Assembly: GCA_041906305.1 (NCBI GenBank)
Contig: JAYRJL010000002.1
Coordinates: 62,001-126,000 of the forward strand
Direction of reading: 5' to 3'
DNA: 64,000 bases
Source of the DNA: SHVZ01 sp041906305
Lineage (GTDB): Bacteria > Pseudomonadota > Alphaproteobacteria > SHVZ01
Shown here piece by piece: positions 1 to 8,690 of the stretch (position 1 is the stretch's first letter; each line of letters begins with the position of its first letter). Made by a program: the position numbers and the translations under genes. A model generated the notes under the pieces. That model was not told the origin of the DNA, searched no databases, and saw nothing but the letters and a program-made list of their open reading frames with translations.

Positions 1-915
1 GCCGAGATTGATCGACAGCACCGCCATGAACCAGAGCGTGGCGACGAGGCCGCCCTGCGCCACCTCGCCCGACATCTGGGCAATGCGGAGCGGGCCGCCG
101 AGTTCGTCGGACGTCCGCGTGCCGGCGATGATCTGGCCCAGCGCCTTGAGCGTGCCGACGGTCAGGTTCCAGGTCTCGGTACCCGCATGCCAGACCGCGG
201 TCAGCGGATTGTCCCGCTTGGTCTCGATCTTGAGCGAGCGCACGCCCAGCAGGCCCACCTGACGGGTGTTGCCGAAGCGGTCGGTGACCTCGCTGACGCG
301 CGGCGTCACCGTCATGGCGATCACCTGCTCGCCACGGCGCACCTCGACCGCGAGCGCGCGGCCGGGACTCTCCTGCACGATCCGCTGCAGTTCCTCGAAG
401 CGCGCGACCGGGCGGCCGTCGACGGTGAGGAATCGGTCGCCGGCCATGATGCCGGCGGCGGCGGCGGCGCCGTCATCGACCACCTGGTCGGCGGTCGGCG
501 GCGTGAACGGCCGTCCGGCGGTGGCGAACAGGATCGCCAGAACGATGATGGCGAACAGGAAGTTGGCAAGCGGCCCCGCGACGCTGATCTGCGCACGCTG
601 CCCGACGGGCTTGGCGAAGAGCGAATGCTGGCGGTCGGCGTCGGCGATCGGCCCCTTGGTGACCGAGGCGACGTCACCGTCGCCGGCCATCCGCACATAG
701 CCGCCGAGCGGCAGCAGCGAGAGCCGCCAGCGCGTCCCCTTGCTGTCGTTCCATCCAAACAGCTCCGGCCCGAAGCCGATCGAGAAGACCTCGACCCGCA
801 CTCCGTGCCGGCGCGCCACCCAGAAATGACCCAGCTCATGGACGAACACGAGCACGGTCAGGATGACCAGGAACGGGATGACGTAAGTGCCGAAACCGGA
901 GACGAACTGCATCAT
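1..915 (-). CDS. rseP: RIP metalloprotease RseP (site-2 protease), 3' end outside window
   Basis: Inner-membrane zinc protease of family M50 that cuts transmembrane anti-sigma factors and leftover signal peptides. The first 305 residues lie in the window; the C-terminus runs off the left edge. The zinc motif HELGH is at residues 26-30, right after a short N-terminal membrane segment. Then come the conserved GPLANFLFA membrane motif, a PDZ core (AAGIMAGDRFLTVDG) and the segment leading to the second catalytic region, which is cut off. Two ATG codons are adjacent at 915 and 912; I chose the first. It is the last visible gene of the rpsB-to-rseP block, 19 bases after dxr, the usual order in Proteobacteria. 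No full-length frame is closed here only because the stop is outside. Confidence 0.95.
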   Translation of the reverse strand, partial: MMQFVSGFGTYVIPFLVILTVLVFVHELGHFWVARRHGVRVEVFSIGFGPELFGWNDSKGTRWRLSLLPLGGYVRMAGDGDVASVTKGPIADADRQHSLFAKPVGQRAQISVAGPLANFLFAIIVLAILFATAGRPFTPPTADQVVDDGAAAAAGIMAGDRFLTVDGRPVARFEELQRIVQESPGRALAVEVRRGEQVIAMTVTPRVSEVTDRFGNTRQVGLLGVRSLKIETKRDNPLTAVWHAGTETWNLTVGTLKALGQIIAGTRTSDELGGPLRIAQMSGEVAQGGLVATLWFMAVLSINLG

Positions 916-934
916 GCTGCGACCGTACGTGTCC

Positions 935-2092
935 TTAAGCTGCCAAGCGAGCGCCGGCCCTGGCGCGCACCTCGGCATCGATGGCCCGGACCTCGTCGAT
1001 GGACGCGGGCGCCGGGGCGGTGAACGAGCCGAGGGTGCTTTCGACGACCCTGGCGATGTCGAGGAAGCCCAGGCGACCGGTCAGGAAGCCTTGGACGGCA
1101 ACCTCGTTCGCCGCGTTCAGGATAGTAGGAGCCGCGCCCCCTGTTTGCAAGGCGAGACGGGCAAGCCCAAGCGCAGGAAATCGTGTTGGATCCGGGGCTT
1201 CGAAGGTGAGCTGACCAATTTGGGCGAGATTAAGGCGGGCTGCCGGGGTCTCGATACGTTCCGGCCAGGCCAGCGCATAGGAAATGGGAACCCGCATGTC
1301 CGGCGTACCGAGCTGCCCCAGCACCGAGCCGTCGCGATAGGCGACCAGACTGTGCAGCACCGATTGCGGGTGCACGACCACTTCGATCCGCTCTTCGGGG
1401 ATCTGGAACAGGTGATGTGCCTCGATCACCTCGAGGCCCTTGTTCATCAGCGTCGCCGAATCGACCGAGATCTTGGCGCCCATCGACCAGGTCGGGTGCT
1501 TGACCGCTTCGGCCGGCGTCGCATTCGCCATGCGCTCGAGCGCCCAGGTGCGGAACGGACCGCCGGACGCCGTCAGCACCAGCTTCTCGACCGCCTCCCG
1601 CCGGACGTCCTCGAACACCTGGAAGATCGCATTGTGCTCGGAATCGACCGGCAGAAGCTTGGCGCCGCGCCGCTTCGCCTCGCCGGTCATCAGCGCGCCG
1701 GCGCAGACCAGCGCTTCCTTGTTGGCAAGCGCCACCAGGGCGCCGCGGCGGATCGCGGCATAGGTCGGCCCGAGGCCGACCGCTCCGACGATCGCCGCCA
1801 TGACCCAGCCGGCCGGGCGGTCAGCCGCCTCGATCACCGCGCTCTCGCCCGCGCCGGCCTCGATGCCGGTGCCGGCGAGACCTTCCTTGAGGGCCGCGAA
1901 CTGGCGCTCGTCGGCGATCGCAGCGAAGCGCGGCCGGTGCAGCTTCGCGAGCTCGACCAGACGCTGGACGTTCGAGCCCGCAGTCAGCGCCTCGACCGGG
2001 AAGCGCTCGGGATCGCGCCCGATGAGGTCGAGCGTCGAGGCCCCGACGGAGCCGGTCGCGCCCAGCACCGTGACGCGGCGGATCATCTCCAT
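935..2092 (-). CDS. dxr: 1-deoxy-D-xylulose 5-phosphate reductoisomerase
   Basis: Cytoplasmic enzyme of the MEP isoprenoid pathway: NADPH-dependent rearrangement and reduction of DXP to MEP. The 385 residues fit the family. The N-terminal NADPH-binding loop is TGSVGASTL; the metal and substrate motif VDSEHNAIFQ and the NAANEVAV motif are present. The start at 2092 has a GGAGGAGA ribosome-binding site about nine bases upstream and overlaps the cdsA stop by ten bases. A second ATG at 2086 would give a four-base overlap but is too far from that site. It lies between cdsA and rseP and is presumably co-translated with both; with uppS it supplies undecaprenyl phosphate precursors. Confidence 0.97.
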   Translation of the reverse strand: MEMIRRVTVLGATGSVGASTLDLIGRDPERFPVEALTAGSNVQRLVELAKLHRPRFAAIADERQFAALKEGLAGTGIEAGAGESAVIEAADRPAGWVMAAIVGAVGLGPTYAAIRRGALVALANKEALVCAGALMTGEAKRRGAKLLPVDSEHNAIFQVFEDVRREAVEKLVLTASGGPFRTWALERMANATPAEAVKHPTWSMGAKISVDSATLMNKGLEVIEAHHLFQIPEERIEVVVHPQSVLHSLVAYRDGSVLGQLGTPDMRVPISYALAWPERIETPAARLNLAQIGQLTFEAPDPTRFPALGLARLALQTGGAAPTILNAANEVAVQGFLTGRLGFLDIARVVESTLGSFTAPAPASIDEVRAIDAEVRARAGARLAA

Positions 2093-2910
2093 AGGGGAGC
2101 GTCTCCTCCGAGGACCCAGATCGCCAGCGCCAGGGCCGGCGCGGCAGTGATGAGACCATCGACGCGGTCGAGCAATCCGCCGTGCCCCGGGATCAGCATG
2201 CCGGCGTCCTTGACGCCGAAGTGGCGCTTGACCGCGGACTCCGCCAGGTCACCGCCCTGCGAGACGACGGCGACGACGAAACCCGCGACGATCAGGGCCA
2301 AGGCGTGGTCGTTGCCCAGCAGCCGCGACGTCACGTAGCCGACGATGCCGGCGGCAACGACGCCGCCGAGAAGCCCGGACCAGGTCTTCTTCGGGCTGAC
2401 CCGCGGCCAGAGCTTGGGGCCGCCGACGGTGCGACCGACCGCGTAGGCGCCGATATCGGTCGCCCACACCGAGGCCAACAGCCAGAAGCAGAGTTCCCGC
2501 CCCGGCCCGGTCGCAAAGCGAAGGGAGATGAAGGCCAGACACGGCAACGCCACGACCGCCGCGCCGGCGGCGAGCCATGTCGCGAGCGTGCGTCCGCGCG
2601 GCAGCGTCACGACGAAGGCGACCAACGCGGTCGCGACGACCGCCAGCACGGCCTCTCCCATGCCGATGCGCGAGGCGAGACCGATCGCGACGATCCCGCC
2701 GACGGCGAGTATCGCCGCGACCGGCACCGAACGGCCGCTATCGCAAAGACGCACCCACTCGCGCGCCATCTCGAAGGCGGCAAGCGCGAGCATCAGCTCG
2801 AACCAGGGAGAACCGTAATAGACCGCCGCAAGGCACGGCGGTGCCAGGACCAGGGCGGACAGGATGCGTCGGACCAGGCCCGCGCCAGCGATCTTATCCG
2901 ACAGCGCCAT
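2083..2910 (-). CDS. cdsA: Phosphatidate cytidylyltransferase (CDP-diglyceride synthase)
   Basis: Integral membrane enzyme that makes CDP-diacylglycerol from phosphatidate and CTP, the entry to phospholipid synthesis. Several hydrophobic segments fill the first two thirds. The C-terminal family signature is clear: SAVKRHFGVKDAG followed by LIPGHGGLLDRVDG. The open frame continues upstream to 3006, but that part is antisense-like, Ser/Thr-rich and overlaps uppS. I chose the ATG at 2910 (MALSDKIAG), giving 275 residues and a 17-base overlap with the uppS end. Such overlap is usual for translational coupling in this conserved operon. Confidence 0.93.
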   Translation of the reverse strand: MALSDKIAGAGLVRRILSALVLAPPCLAAVYYGSPWFELMLALAAFEMAREWVRLCDSGRSVPVAAILAVGGIVAIGLASRIGMGEAVLAVVATALVAFVVTLPRGRTLATWLAAGAAVVALPCLAFISLRFATGPGRELCFWLLASVWATDIGAYAVGRTVGGPKLWPRVSPKKTWSGLLGGVVAAGIVGYVTSRLLGNDHALALIVAGFVVAVVSQGGDLAESAVKRHFGVKDAGMLIPGHGGLLDRVDGLITAAPALALAIWVLGGDAPLWR

Positions 2911-3607
2911 ATCGGCGCTCGCGACGGTTGAACTCGTGGACGGCGTCCTCGAGGTCGGATTTGCCGAAATCGGGCCAATACTTGTCGACGAAGACGAGCT
3001 CGGCATAGGCCGACTGCCAGAGCAGGAAGTTGCTGAGGCGCTTCTCGCCCGACGTGCGGATCACCACGTCGGGATCGGGCAGGTCGGCGGTGAACAGCCG
3101 GCCGGTCAGCGCCGCCGCGTCGATCGCCTTCGGATCGATCCTCCCGGCAGCAGCGTCCGCGGCAAGGGCGCGCGCCGCCGCGACGATCTCGTCGCGGCCG
3201 CCGTAGGAGATCGCCAGCGTGAGGTTGAGCTTGTCATTGCCGCGCGTCAGGTCCTCGGCGTTGGCGATCAGCGCCACGATGTCGGCGTCGAAGCGGCTGC
3301 GATCACCGATCACGCGGATCCGGGCGCCCTTCGCGTGCAGGTCGGCGATCTCGCTCCGGAGGTAGTGGCGCATCAGGCCCATCAGGTCCTGGACCTCGCC
3401 CATGGGACGGTTCCAGTTCTCCGACGAGAAGCCGAAGACGGTCAGGTAGCGGATGCCGAGCTCGCCGGCCCCGGTGATCGTGCGTCGAAGCGCTTCGGCG
3501 CCCTGGCGATGACCGGCGGCGCGCGGGAGCCCCCGCGCCCGCGCCCAGCGGCCGTTGCCATCCATCACGATCGCGACGTGCGCCGGGGTGGTCACCGTGT
3601 TGGGCAT
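2894..3607 (-). CDS. uppS: Isoprenyl transferase (undecaprenyl diphosphate synthase)
   Basis: Cytoplasmic cis-prenyltransferase that extends farnesyl diphosphate with isopentenyl diphosphate to make the C55 lipid carrier for peptidoglycan and other glycans. The 237 residues match the usual length. The diphosphate-binding motif AIVMDGNGRWA lies at residues 12-22, followed by RGLPRAAGHRQGAEAL. The C-terminal part holds the conserved DVVIRTSGEKRLSNFLLWQS region and ELVFVDKYWPDF. It sits 19 bases after frr and overlaps the start of cdsA, so it belongs to the same transcription unit. Confidence 0.96.
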   Translation of the reverse strand: MPNTVTTPAHVAIVMDGNGRWARARGLPRAAGHRQGAEALRRTITGAGELGIRYLTVFGFSSENWNRPMGEVQDLMGLMRHYLRSEIADLHAKGARIRVIGDRSRFDADIVALIANAEDLTRGNDKLNLTLAISYGGRDEIVAAARALAADAAAGRIDPKAIDAAALTGRLFTADLPDPDVVIRTSGEKRLSNFLLWQSAYAELVFVDKYWPDFGKSDLEDAVHEFNRRERRYGAVG

Positions 3608-3626
3608 TCCGGGTCCAGGCGGTCCG

Positions 3627-4184
3627 TCAGACCTTCATGATCTCTTGTTCTTTTTGCGCCAGCATGTCGTCGATCTTCTTCACGTGCTCGTCGGTCTTGG
3701 TCTGGATCTCGGTCGACAGCCGACGATGCTCGTCCTCGGTGATCTCGCCCTTCTTCTCGGCCTTCTTCAGGCCTTCCATGCCGTCGCGGCGCACGTTGCG
3801 AACCGAGATCTTGGCGGCCTCGGCGTATTTGTGCGCGACCTTGGTCAGCTCCTTGCGGCGCTCCTGGGTCAGCTCGGGCATCGGCAGGCGGATGGTCTGG
3901 CCTTCGGTCTGCGGGTTGAGGCCGAGCCCGGCCTCGCGGATCGCCTTGTCGACCGCCTTGACCACGCCGCGGTCCCAAACCTGGACGACGATCATGCGCG
4001 GTTCCGGAACGCTGACGCCGGCCACCTGATTCAGAGGCGTCATCGCCCCGTAGGCTTCGACCTGCACCGGATCGAGGATCGTCGCCGAGGCGCGGCCGGT
4101 GCGAAGCCCACCGAACTCCTTCTTGAGGACGTCGAGCGCGCCATCCATGCGGCGCTGCAGGGCCTTCATATCGGTGTCGCTCAC
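3627..4184 (-). CDS. frr: Ribosome recycling factor
   Basis: Splits post-termination ribosomes together with EF-G. The frame is open further upstream, but the best start is GTG at 4184: it lies eight bases after GGAGGAG, its first bases overlap the pyrH stop (GTGA) and it gives 185 residues, the length of the E. coli protein. The sequence contains the typical LRTGRASATILDPVQVEAYG region near the N-terminus and the RRDGMEGLKKAEKKGEITED region near the C-terminus, both characteristic of RRF. It is flanked by pyrH and uppS as in most Proteobacteria. Confidence 0.96.
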   Translation of the reverse strand: MSDTDMKALQRRMDGALDVLKKEFGGLRTGRASATILDPVQVEAYGAMTPLNQVAGVSVPEPRMIVVQVWDRGVVKAVDKAIREAGLGLNPQTEGQTIRLPMPELTQERRKELTKVAHKYAEAAKISVRNVRRDGMEGLKKAEKKGEITEDEHRRLSTEIQTKTDEHVKKIDDMLAQKEQEIMKV

Positions 4185-4921
4185 GACTTGGCCTCCTCCG
4201 TGATTATTGTGAATCGCCCGAGGCCCTGGACGACCTCGGCGAAGGCTCCGTGATTGTGGATCGAAAAGACCAGAATCGGAATACGGTTCTCCCGCGCCAG
4301 CGAGATGGCCGAGGCGTCCATCACCTTCAGGTCCTTCGACAGGCATTCCATGTAGGAGAGCCGCTCGTAGCGGACGGCCTTCGGGTCCTTGACCGGATCG
4401 GCGGTGTAGACGCCGTCGACCTTGGTCGCCTTGAGCAGCGCGTCGCAGCCCATCTCGGTCGCACGCAGCGCCGCAGCCGTGTCGGTGGTGAAGAACGGGT
4501 TGCCGGTGCCGGCGGCGAAGATCACCACCCGCCCCTTCTCCATGTGGCGGACGGCGCGGCGGCGAATGTAGGGCTCGCAGACCGCCGAGATCGGCAGCGC
4601 CGACTGGACCCGGGTCTGCACGTTCTTGCGCTCAAGCGCGCCCTGCATCGACAGCGCGTTTATCACCGTCGCGAGCATGCCCATGTAGTCGGCGGTCGCG
4701 CGCTCCATCCCGCTCGCGGCGCCAGAGACGCCGCGGAAGATGTTGCCGCCGCCGATCACGATGCACACCTCGACGCCGAGCTTGAGCACCGACTGGATCT
4801 CGTCGGCGATGCGATCGACGACCTTGGGATCGAGCCCGAACTCCTGGTCTCCCATCAGGGCTTCGCCGGAGATCTTGAGGAGAACCCGGCGGTAGCCCTT
4901 CTTCGGAGCAGGAGCGTTCAT
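4181..4921 (-). CDS. pyrH: Uridylate kinase (UMP kinase)
   Basis: Phosphorylates UMP to UDP in pyrimidine nucleotide synthesis. The bacterial enzyme is a hexamer of the amino-acid-kinase fold, not an NMP kinase. The 246 residues include the N-terminal motif LLKISGEALMG, the glycine-rich IVIGGGNIFRG, the allosteric/nucleotide region around AAGTGNPFFTTDTAAALRA and the late KATKVDGVYTADP motif, all diagnostic. The start ATG at 4921 follows an AAAGG ribosome-binding site. The stop overlaps the frr GTG start, implying tight coupling. Confidence 0.97.
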   Translation of the reverse strand: MNAPAPKKGYRRVLLKISGEALMGDQEFGLDPKVVDRIADEIQSVLKLGVEVCIVIGGGNIFRGVSGAASGMERATADYMGMLATVINALSMQGALERKNVQTRVQSALPISAVCEPYIRRRAVRHMEKGRVVIFAAGTGNPFFTTDTAAALRATEMGCDALLKATKVDGVYTADPVKDPKAVRYERLSYMECLSKDLKVMDASAISLARENRIPILVFSIHNHGAFAEVVQGLGRFTIITEEAKS

Positions 4922-4942
4922 GGGATCAACCTTTCCGGGGGC

Positions 4943-5863
4943 TCAGCCCTTGACCTGGGCCGCGACCTCGGCCGCGAAGTCTTCCTGCTTCTTCTCGATG
5001 CCCTCGCCGAGCGCGTAGCGGACGAAGCCCGCGACCTTGATCGGCGCACCGGCTTCCTTCGCCGCCTGCTCGACGACCTTCGCGACCTTGGTCTCGCCGT
5101 CGACGACGAAGACCTGCTCGAGAAGCACGCTCTCCTCGTAGAACTTGCGGAGGCGACCTTCGACCATCTTGGCGATGACCTCGGGCGGACGGCCGCTGGC
5201 CTGCGCCTGCTCGGTCAGGATGTTGCGCTCGCGCTCGACGGTCGCTGCCGGCACCTCGGCGGTCGAGACCGAGATCGGGTTGGCGGCGGCGACATGCAGC
5301 GACAGCTTGTGCGCCAGCTCCTGCAGCTTGGCGGTGTTGCCGGCGGACTCGAGCGCCACCAGCACGCCGATGCGGCCAAGGCCCGGCGTCAGCGCGTTGT
5401 GCATGTAGGAGGCGACGACGCCCTGGCCGACGCTCAGCACGGTCGAGCGGCGGAAGTTCATGTTCTCGCCGATGGTGGCGATCAGGTCGGTCAGCGTGTC
5501 GCCGACGGACTTGGCGCCCATCTTTGCGGCCTTCAGCTTCTCGACGTCGCCGCCGGCCTCAAGCGCGATCTCGGTCGCCGCCTTGACGAAGTCCTGGAAC
5601 TTGTCGTTGCGGGCGACGAAGTCGGTCTCGGCATTGACCTCGACCACCGCGCCCTTGGTGCCCTTCGCGGCGACGCCGACCAGGCCCTCGGCAGCGATGC
5701 GGCCGGACTTCTTGGCGGCGGCCGACAGGCCCTTCTTGCGCAGCCAGTCGCTCGCCTCTTCGATGTCGCCCTTGGTCTCGGCCAGCGCCTTCTTGCAATC
5801 CATCATGCCCGCGCCGGTCTTCTCGCGGAGCTCCTTCACCAGCTGGGCAGTGATCTCGGCCAT
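4943..5863 (-). CDS. tsf: Translation elongation factor Ts
   Basis: Nucleotide exchange factor for EF-Tu. The N-terminal UBA-like part with LREKTGAGMMDCKKALAE is followed by the EF-Tu-contacting segment with TDFVARN. The C-terminal half is the coiled dimerisation domain. Length 306 residues matches alphaproteobacterial EF-Ts. A GAAGGAAG ribosome-binding site precedes the ATG at 5863. It is separated from rpsB by about 110 bases that contain a stem-loop, and from pyrH by 21 bases. Confidence 0.97.
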   Translation of the reverse strand: MAEITAQLVKELREKTGAGMMDCKKALAETKGDIEEASDWLRKKGLSAAAKKSGRIAAEGLVGVAAKGTKGAVVEVNAETDFVARNDKFQDFVKAATEIALEAGGDVEKLKAAKMGAKSVGDTLTDLIATIGENMNFRRSTVLSVGQGVVASYMHNALTPGLGRIGVLVALESAGNTAKLQELAHKLSLHVAAANPISVSTAEVPAATVERERNILTEQAQASGRPPEVIAKMVEGRLRKFYEESVLLEQVFVVDGETKVAKVVEQAAKEAGAPIKVAGFVRYALGEGIEKKQEDFAAEVAAQVKG

Positions 5864-5914
5864 CGTCCTACTTCCTTCACGTTCTTTAAGTCTGTCTTAC
5901 GTATCGTTCATGGC

Positions 5915-5943
5915 GAAACGGCGGCGTTTCAAGGCGCCGCCGT
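5915..5943 (-). terminator. Stem-loop between rpsB and tsf, possible attenuator
   Basis: Two nine-base perfect arms (5918-5926 and 5935-5943) with an eight-base loop form a GC-rich hairpin. On the minus strand it is followed by only three T residues, so it is at most a weak terminator. Its place between rpsB and tsf suggests partial attenuation or an RNA processing/stability element that sets the S2 to EF-Ts ratio. That role is inferred. Confidence 0.45.
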
Positions 5944-5974
5944 CTCGGGATCTGCTATCGCTGCAGAGTTCCGG

Positions 5975-6769
5975 TCAGGCGGTCGCCTCGGCCTGCGGCT
6001 TCTCCGCCTCGGCGCCGTCCTCGGCCGGGGCGCCTTCGCCCGCTTCCTCGGACTCGCCGATGTCGACGCCGGCCGCCACCATCTCGGCCTGCAGGCCGTC
6101 GAGCACCGCCGACGACACCAGGTCGCAATACATGGTGATGGCGCGGAGCGCGTCATCGTTGCCGGGGATCGGGTAGGTCACGCCGGCCGGATCGGAGTTG
6201 GAGTCGATCACCGCGACGACCGGGATGCCGAGCTTGGTGGCTTCCTGGACCGCGATCGATTCCTTGTTGGTGTCGATGATGAAGATGAGGTCGGGAAGCC
6301 CGCCCATCTCCTTGATGCCGCCGAGGGCGCGCTCGAGCTTGTCCTTCTCGCGCGTCAGCGTCAGCAGCTCCTTCTTGGTGATCTGCGACTGGTCGGTGAC
6401 CACCCGCTCCTCGAGCTCGCGCAGGCGCTTGATCGACTGCGAGATGGTGCGGAAGTTGGTCAGCATGCCGCCGAGCCAACGGTGGTTCACGTAGTACTGG
6501 CCGCAGCGCTTGGCGCCGGCGGCGATCAGGTCGGCCGCCTGGCGCTTGGTGCCGACGAACAGCACGCGGCCGCCCGAGGAGACCACCTGGCGGACGGCTT
6601 CGAGCGCCCGGTGCAGCATCGGCACGGTCTGCTCGAGGTCGATGATGTGGATGCCGTTCCGGACCCCGAAGAGGTACGGCTGCATCTTGGGATTCCAACG
6701 GCGGGTGTGGTGGCCGAAGTGGACGCCCGCTTCGAGGAGCTGGCGCATGGTGAAAGTCGGCAGAGACAT
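5975..6769 (-). CDS. rpsB: 30S ribosomal protein S2
   Basis: Small-subunit protein S2. The sequence begins MSLPTFTMRQLLEAGVHFGH, the family start, followed by RWNPKMQPYLFG and the Walker-free but conserved IDTNKESIAVQEA region. I placed the start at the ATG at 6769. The frame opens at an earlier TTG (6778), but MSLPTF is the expected N-terminus and an AAAAGG site lies about eleven bases upstream. The C-terminal tail is acidic and alanine-rich, common in alphaproteobacteria. It is the first gene of the minus-strand operon reaching rseP. Confidence 0.97.
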   Translation of the reverse strand: MSLPTFTMRQLLEAGVHFGHHTRRWNPKMQPYLFGVRNGIHIIDLEQTVPMLHRALEAVRQVVSSGGRVLFVGTKRQAADLIAAGAKRCGQYYVNHRWLGGMLTNFRTISQSIKRLRELEERVVTDQSQITKKELLTLTREKDKLERALGGIKEMGGLPDLIFIIDTNKESIAVQEATKLGIPVVAVIDSNSDPAGVTYPIPGNDDALRAITMYCDLVSSAVLDGLQAEMVAAGVDIGESEEAGEGAPAEDGAEAEKPQAEATA

Positions 6770-7012
6770 GATCTGCAAGTCCTTTTCCGGTTGTTCCGCC
6801 GCGGGCTACTGTCCTCTTGGACACCGGAGCGGCCGGCCCTATCGGACCGGGCGCCTAGGCCCGCGTGTGAAGTGGCGCGGCTTTTAAAGGTCGCCCAGGC
6901 ATTTGGCAAGGGCCCGCCCCCGGCCCATGCCCGTTTTTCGCCACGCCAACGTGACCGGCGGAAGCGCCGGTTTTGGGCATAGTGCGGAACCTTTGCCCCA
7001 CGGGAACGTCCG
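6770..7012. promoter_or_regulatory. Divergent intergenic region of rpsB and doxX-like gene
   Basis: About 240 bases separate the rpsB start (minus) from the DoxX gene (plus), so both promoters must lie here. I see no convincing -35/-10 pair. A seven-base stem with GAAG loop (6954-6970) runs into TTTT on the plus strand and could end transcription or be part of the rpsB leader. An S2 autoregulatory leader, known from E. coli, would be expected in this region but I cannot show it. Confidence 0.35.
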
Positions 7013-7450
7013 ATGAACAGCCTACTTGCCCTGCCCGACCGGATCGCCGAGCGCCATGCCGACATCCTCGCCCTGATCGGAAGGCTCTGCATCGGCGCCC
7101 TCTTCCTGCCCGATGCCTACGGGAAGATCATGAATTTCAGCAACTTCGCCGCCTCCCTGGCGCCGAAGGGCCTGCCGTTCCCGACCCTCTGGGCGGTTCT
7201 GGCGATCGTCGCCGTCGGCGGCGGGGCCATCGGCACCCTCCTCGGATACCGCGTCCGGCTCGCGGCGGTGCTGCTGATCGCGTTCTGCATCATGGCGAAC
7301 GTCACCAGCCACCAGTTCTGGATGCTCGAAGGAGCGGCCCGGATGGCCCAGTATTCGGCCTTCATCAAGAACACGGCGCTGATCGGCGGCCTGATCTTCC
7401 TCTGGATTCAAGGCGGCGGCCGGTTCGGGGTCGACGGGCGGCGGCGCTGA
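7013..7450 (+). CDS. DoxX family membrane protein
   Basis: Small inner-membrane protein of 145 residues with four hydrophobic segments, matching the DoxX/TQO-small-subunit-like family. The first segment carries the pattern LIGRLCIGALFLPDAYGKI. The loop MNFSNFAASLAPKGLPFP is typical of DoxX proteins, in which a conserved region between the first two helices has the form F-x-x-x-L-x-x-x-x-P-x-P. Members are linked to redox and detoxification functions, but no reaction is known for this subgroup. It is followed 46 bases later by a glyoxalase-like gene in the same direction. Confidence 0.8.
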   Translation: MNSLLALPDRIAERHADILALIGRLCIGALFLPDAYGKIMNFSNFAASLAPKGLPFPTLWAVLAIVAVGGGAIGTLLGYRVRLAAVLLIAFCIMANVTSHQFWMLEGAARMAQYSAFIKNTALIGGLIFLWIQGGGRFGVDGRRR

Positions 7451-7496
7451 TCCCAGATAGGCGGGGTGGAGGCACCTCGCTTAGGAGACCCACGCC

Positions 7497-7868
7497 ATGG
7501 CCACCGTCCGCTACATCGTCAGGGATGTCGACGCCGCGCTGCCGTTCTACACCACGCATCTGGGCTTCAAGATGCGCGAGAAGCATGGGCCGGCGATCGC
7601 CATTCTCGAAAAGGGCGACCTGACGCTCTGGATCGCAGGCCCCAAGGCGTCCGCATCGCGGCCGATGCCCGATGGCCGCGCGCCGGAACCCGGCGGCTGG
7701 AACCGCTTCGTCGTCGAGACCCATGACCTGGCGGACCTCGTCACGAAGCTCAAGGCGGCCGGCGTTCCTTTCCGCAACGAGATCGTCGAGGGACCGGGCG
7801 ACAAGCAGATCCTCTGCGAGGATCCATCCGGCAACGTCGTGGAGCTGTTCGAGCCGGCGGCCCGCTAG
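7497..7868 (+). CDS. VOC (glyoxalase/bleomycin-resistance) family protein
   Basis: A 123-residue single vicinal-oxygen-chelate module with the βαβββ fold signature: YIVRDVDAALPFYTTHLGF at the start, the middle GWNRFVVETHDLADLVTKL and the closing DPSGNVVELFEP. His in the VETHD segment and Glu in VVELFE are likely metal ligands, whereas the first position usually holding His is not evident. Function cannot be set more precisely than dioxygenase, isomerase or resistance protein. AGGAG lies upstream of the ATG. It may be co-transcribed with the DoxX gene. Confidence 0.8.
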   Translation: MATVRYIVRDVDAALPFYTTHLGFKMREKHGPAIAILEKGDLTLWIAGPKASASRPMPDGRAPEPGGWNRFVVETHDLADLVTKLKAAGVPFRNEIVEGPGDKQILCEDPSGNVVELFEPAAR

Positions 7869-7928
7869 ACGAAGGCAAGTCGCGGTCGGCATCGAGGTAT
7901 GATGCCGGCCAACCTTCGAGGGACGATC

Positions 7929-8672
7929 ATGGCGGGCAGGATCTTCGTCGGCATCGGCGGCTGGACCTTCGAACCGTGGCGCGGCGTCTTCTATCCGGAC
8001 GGCCTCGCGCACAAGCGCGAGCTCGAATATGCCTCCTCCAAGCTCACCTCGATCGAGATCAACGGCACCTACTACTCGGGCTTCAAGCCGGAGACCTGGG
8101 CCAAGTGGCGCGAGGAGACGCCGGACGGCTTCGTGTTCGCGGTGAAGGCCTCGCGCTTCTGCACCAACCGCAAGAAGCTCACCGACGCGAAGGACTCGAT
8201 CGAGAAGTTCATGACGCAAGGGCTCCACGAACTCAAGGACCGGCTGGGGCCGATCAACTGGCAGTTCATGGGCACCAAGAAGTTCGAAGCGGAAGACTTC
8301 GAAGGCTTCCTCAAGCTGCTGCCGAAGGAGATCAAGGGCCTCAAGCTGCGCCACGCGCTCGAAGTGCGCCATGCGAGCTTCCAGGACCCGCGCTTCTACG
8401 ACCTCGCGCGCAAGTACAAGGCGGCGATCGTGTTCGGCGCCGACGATCCGGACTTCCCCGAGATCGACGAGGCAACCTCCGACTTCGTCTATGCGCGCCT
8501 GATGGGCACCAAGGACGACGTCGAGACCGGCTACAAGCCGGCCGAGATCGACAAGTGGACCAAGCGCGCGAAGGCGTGGTCGAAGCGCGGCGACACCTAC
8601 GTCTACGTCATCTCCGGTGCCAAGGTTCGCAACCCTGCGGCAGCGCAGGCGATGATCAAGAAGATCGGATAG
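7929..8672 (+). CDS. DUF72 (YecE-like) domain protein
   Basis: A 247-residue protein that is entirely a DUF72 domain. It starts with IFVGIGGWTFEPWRGVFYPDG and has the EINGTYYSGFKPETWAKW region and the late FVYARLMG motif. DUF72 proteins have a TIM-barrel fold resembling endonuclease IV, but no established function. The frame opens at 7899; I prefer the ATG at 7929 because the domain begins immediately afterwards. It stands alone between the VOC gene and a palindromic repeat. Confidence 0.85.
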   Translation: MAGRIFVGIGGWTFEPWRGVFYPDGLAHKRELEYASSKLTSIEINGTYYSGFKPETWAKWREETPDGFVFAVKASRFCTNRKKLTDAKDSIEKFMTQGLHELKDRLGPINWQFMGTKKFEAEDFEGFLKLLPKEIKGLKLRHALEVRHASFQDPRFYDLARKYKAAIVFGADDPDFPEIDEATSDFVYARLMGTKDDVETGYKPAEIDKWTKRAKAWSKRGDTYVYVISGAKVRNPAAAQAMIKKIG

Positions 8673-8690
8673 CGCAGGCTCCTTCGTGCC

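Noticed and set aside
6954..6974. Possible plus-strand terminator between rpsB and doxX
   Set aside because: Short stem in a divergent promoter region with no gene ending there; only mentioned as a structure.
4250..6982. 910-residue plus-strand frame opposite rpsB, tsf and pyrH
   Set aside because: Antisense to three certain genes, His/Arg/Leu-rich, no domain; GC bias keeps the frame open.
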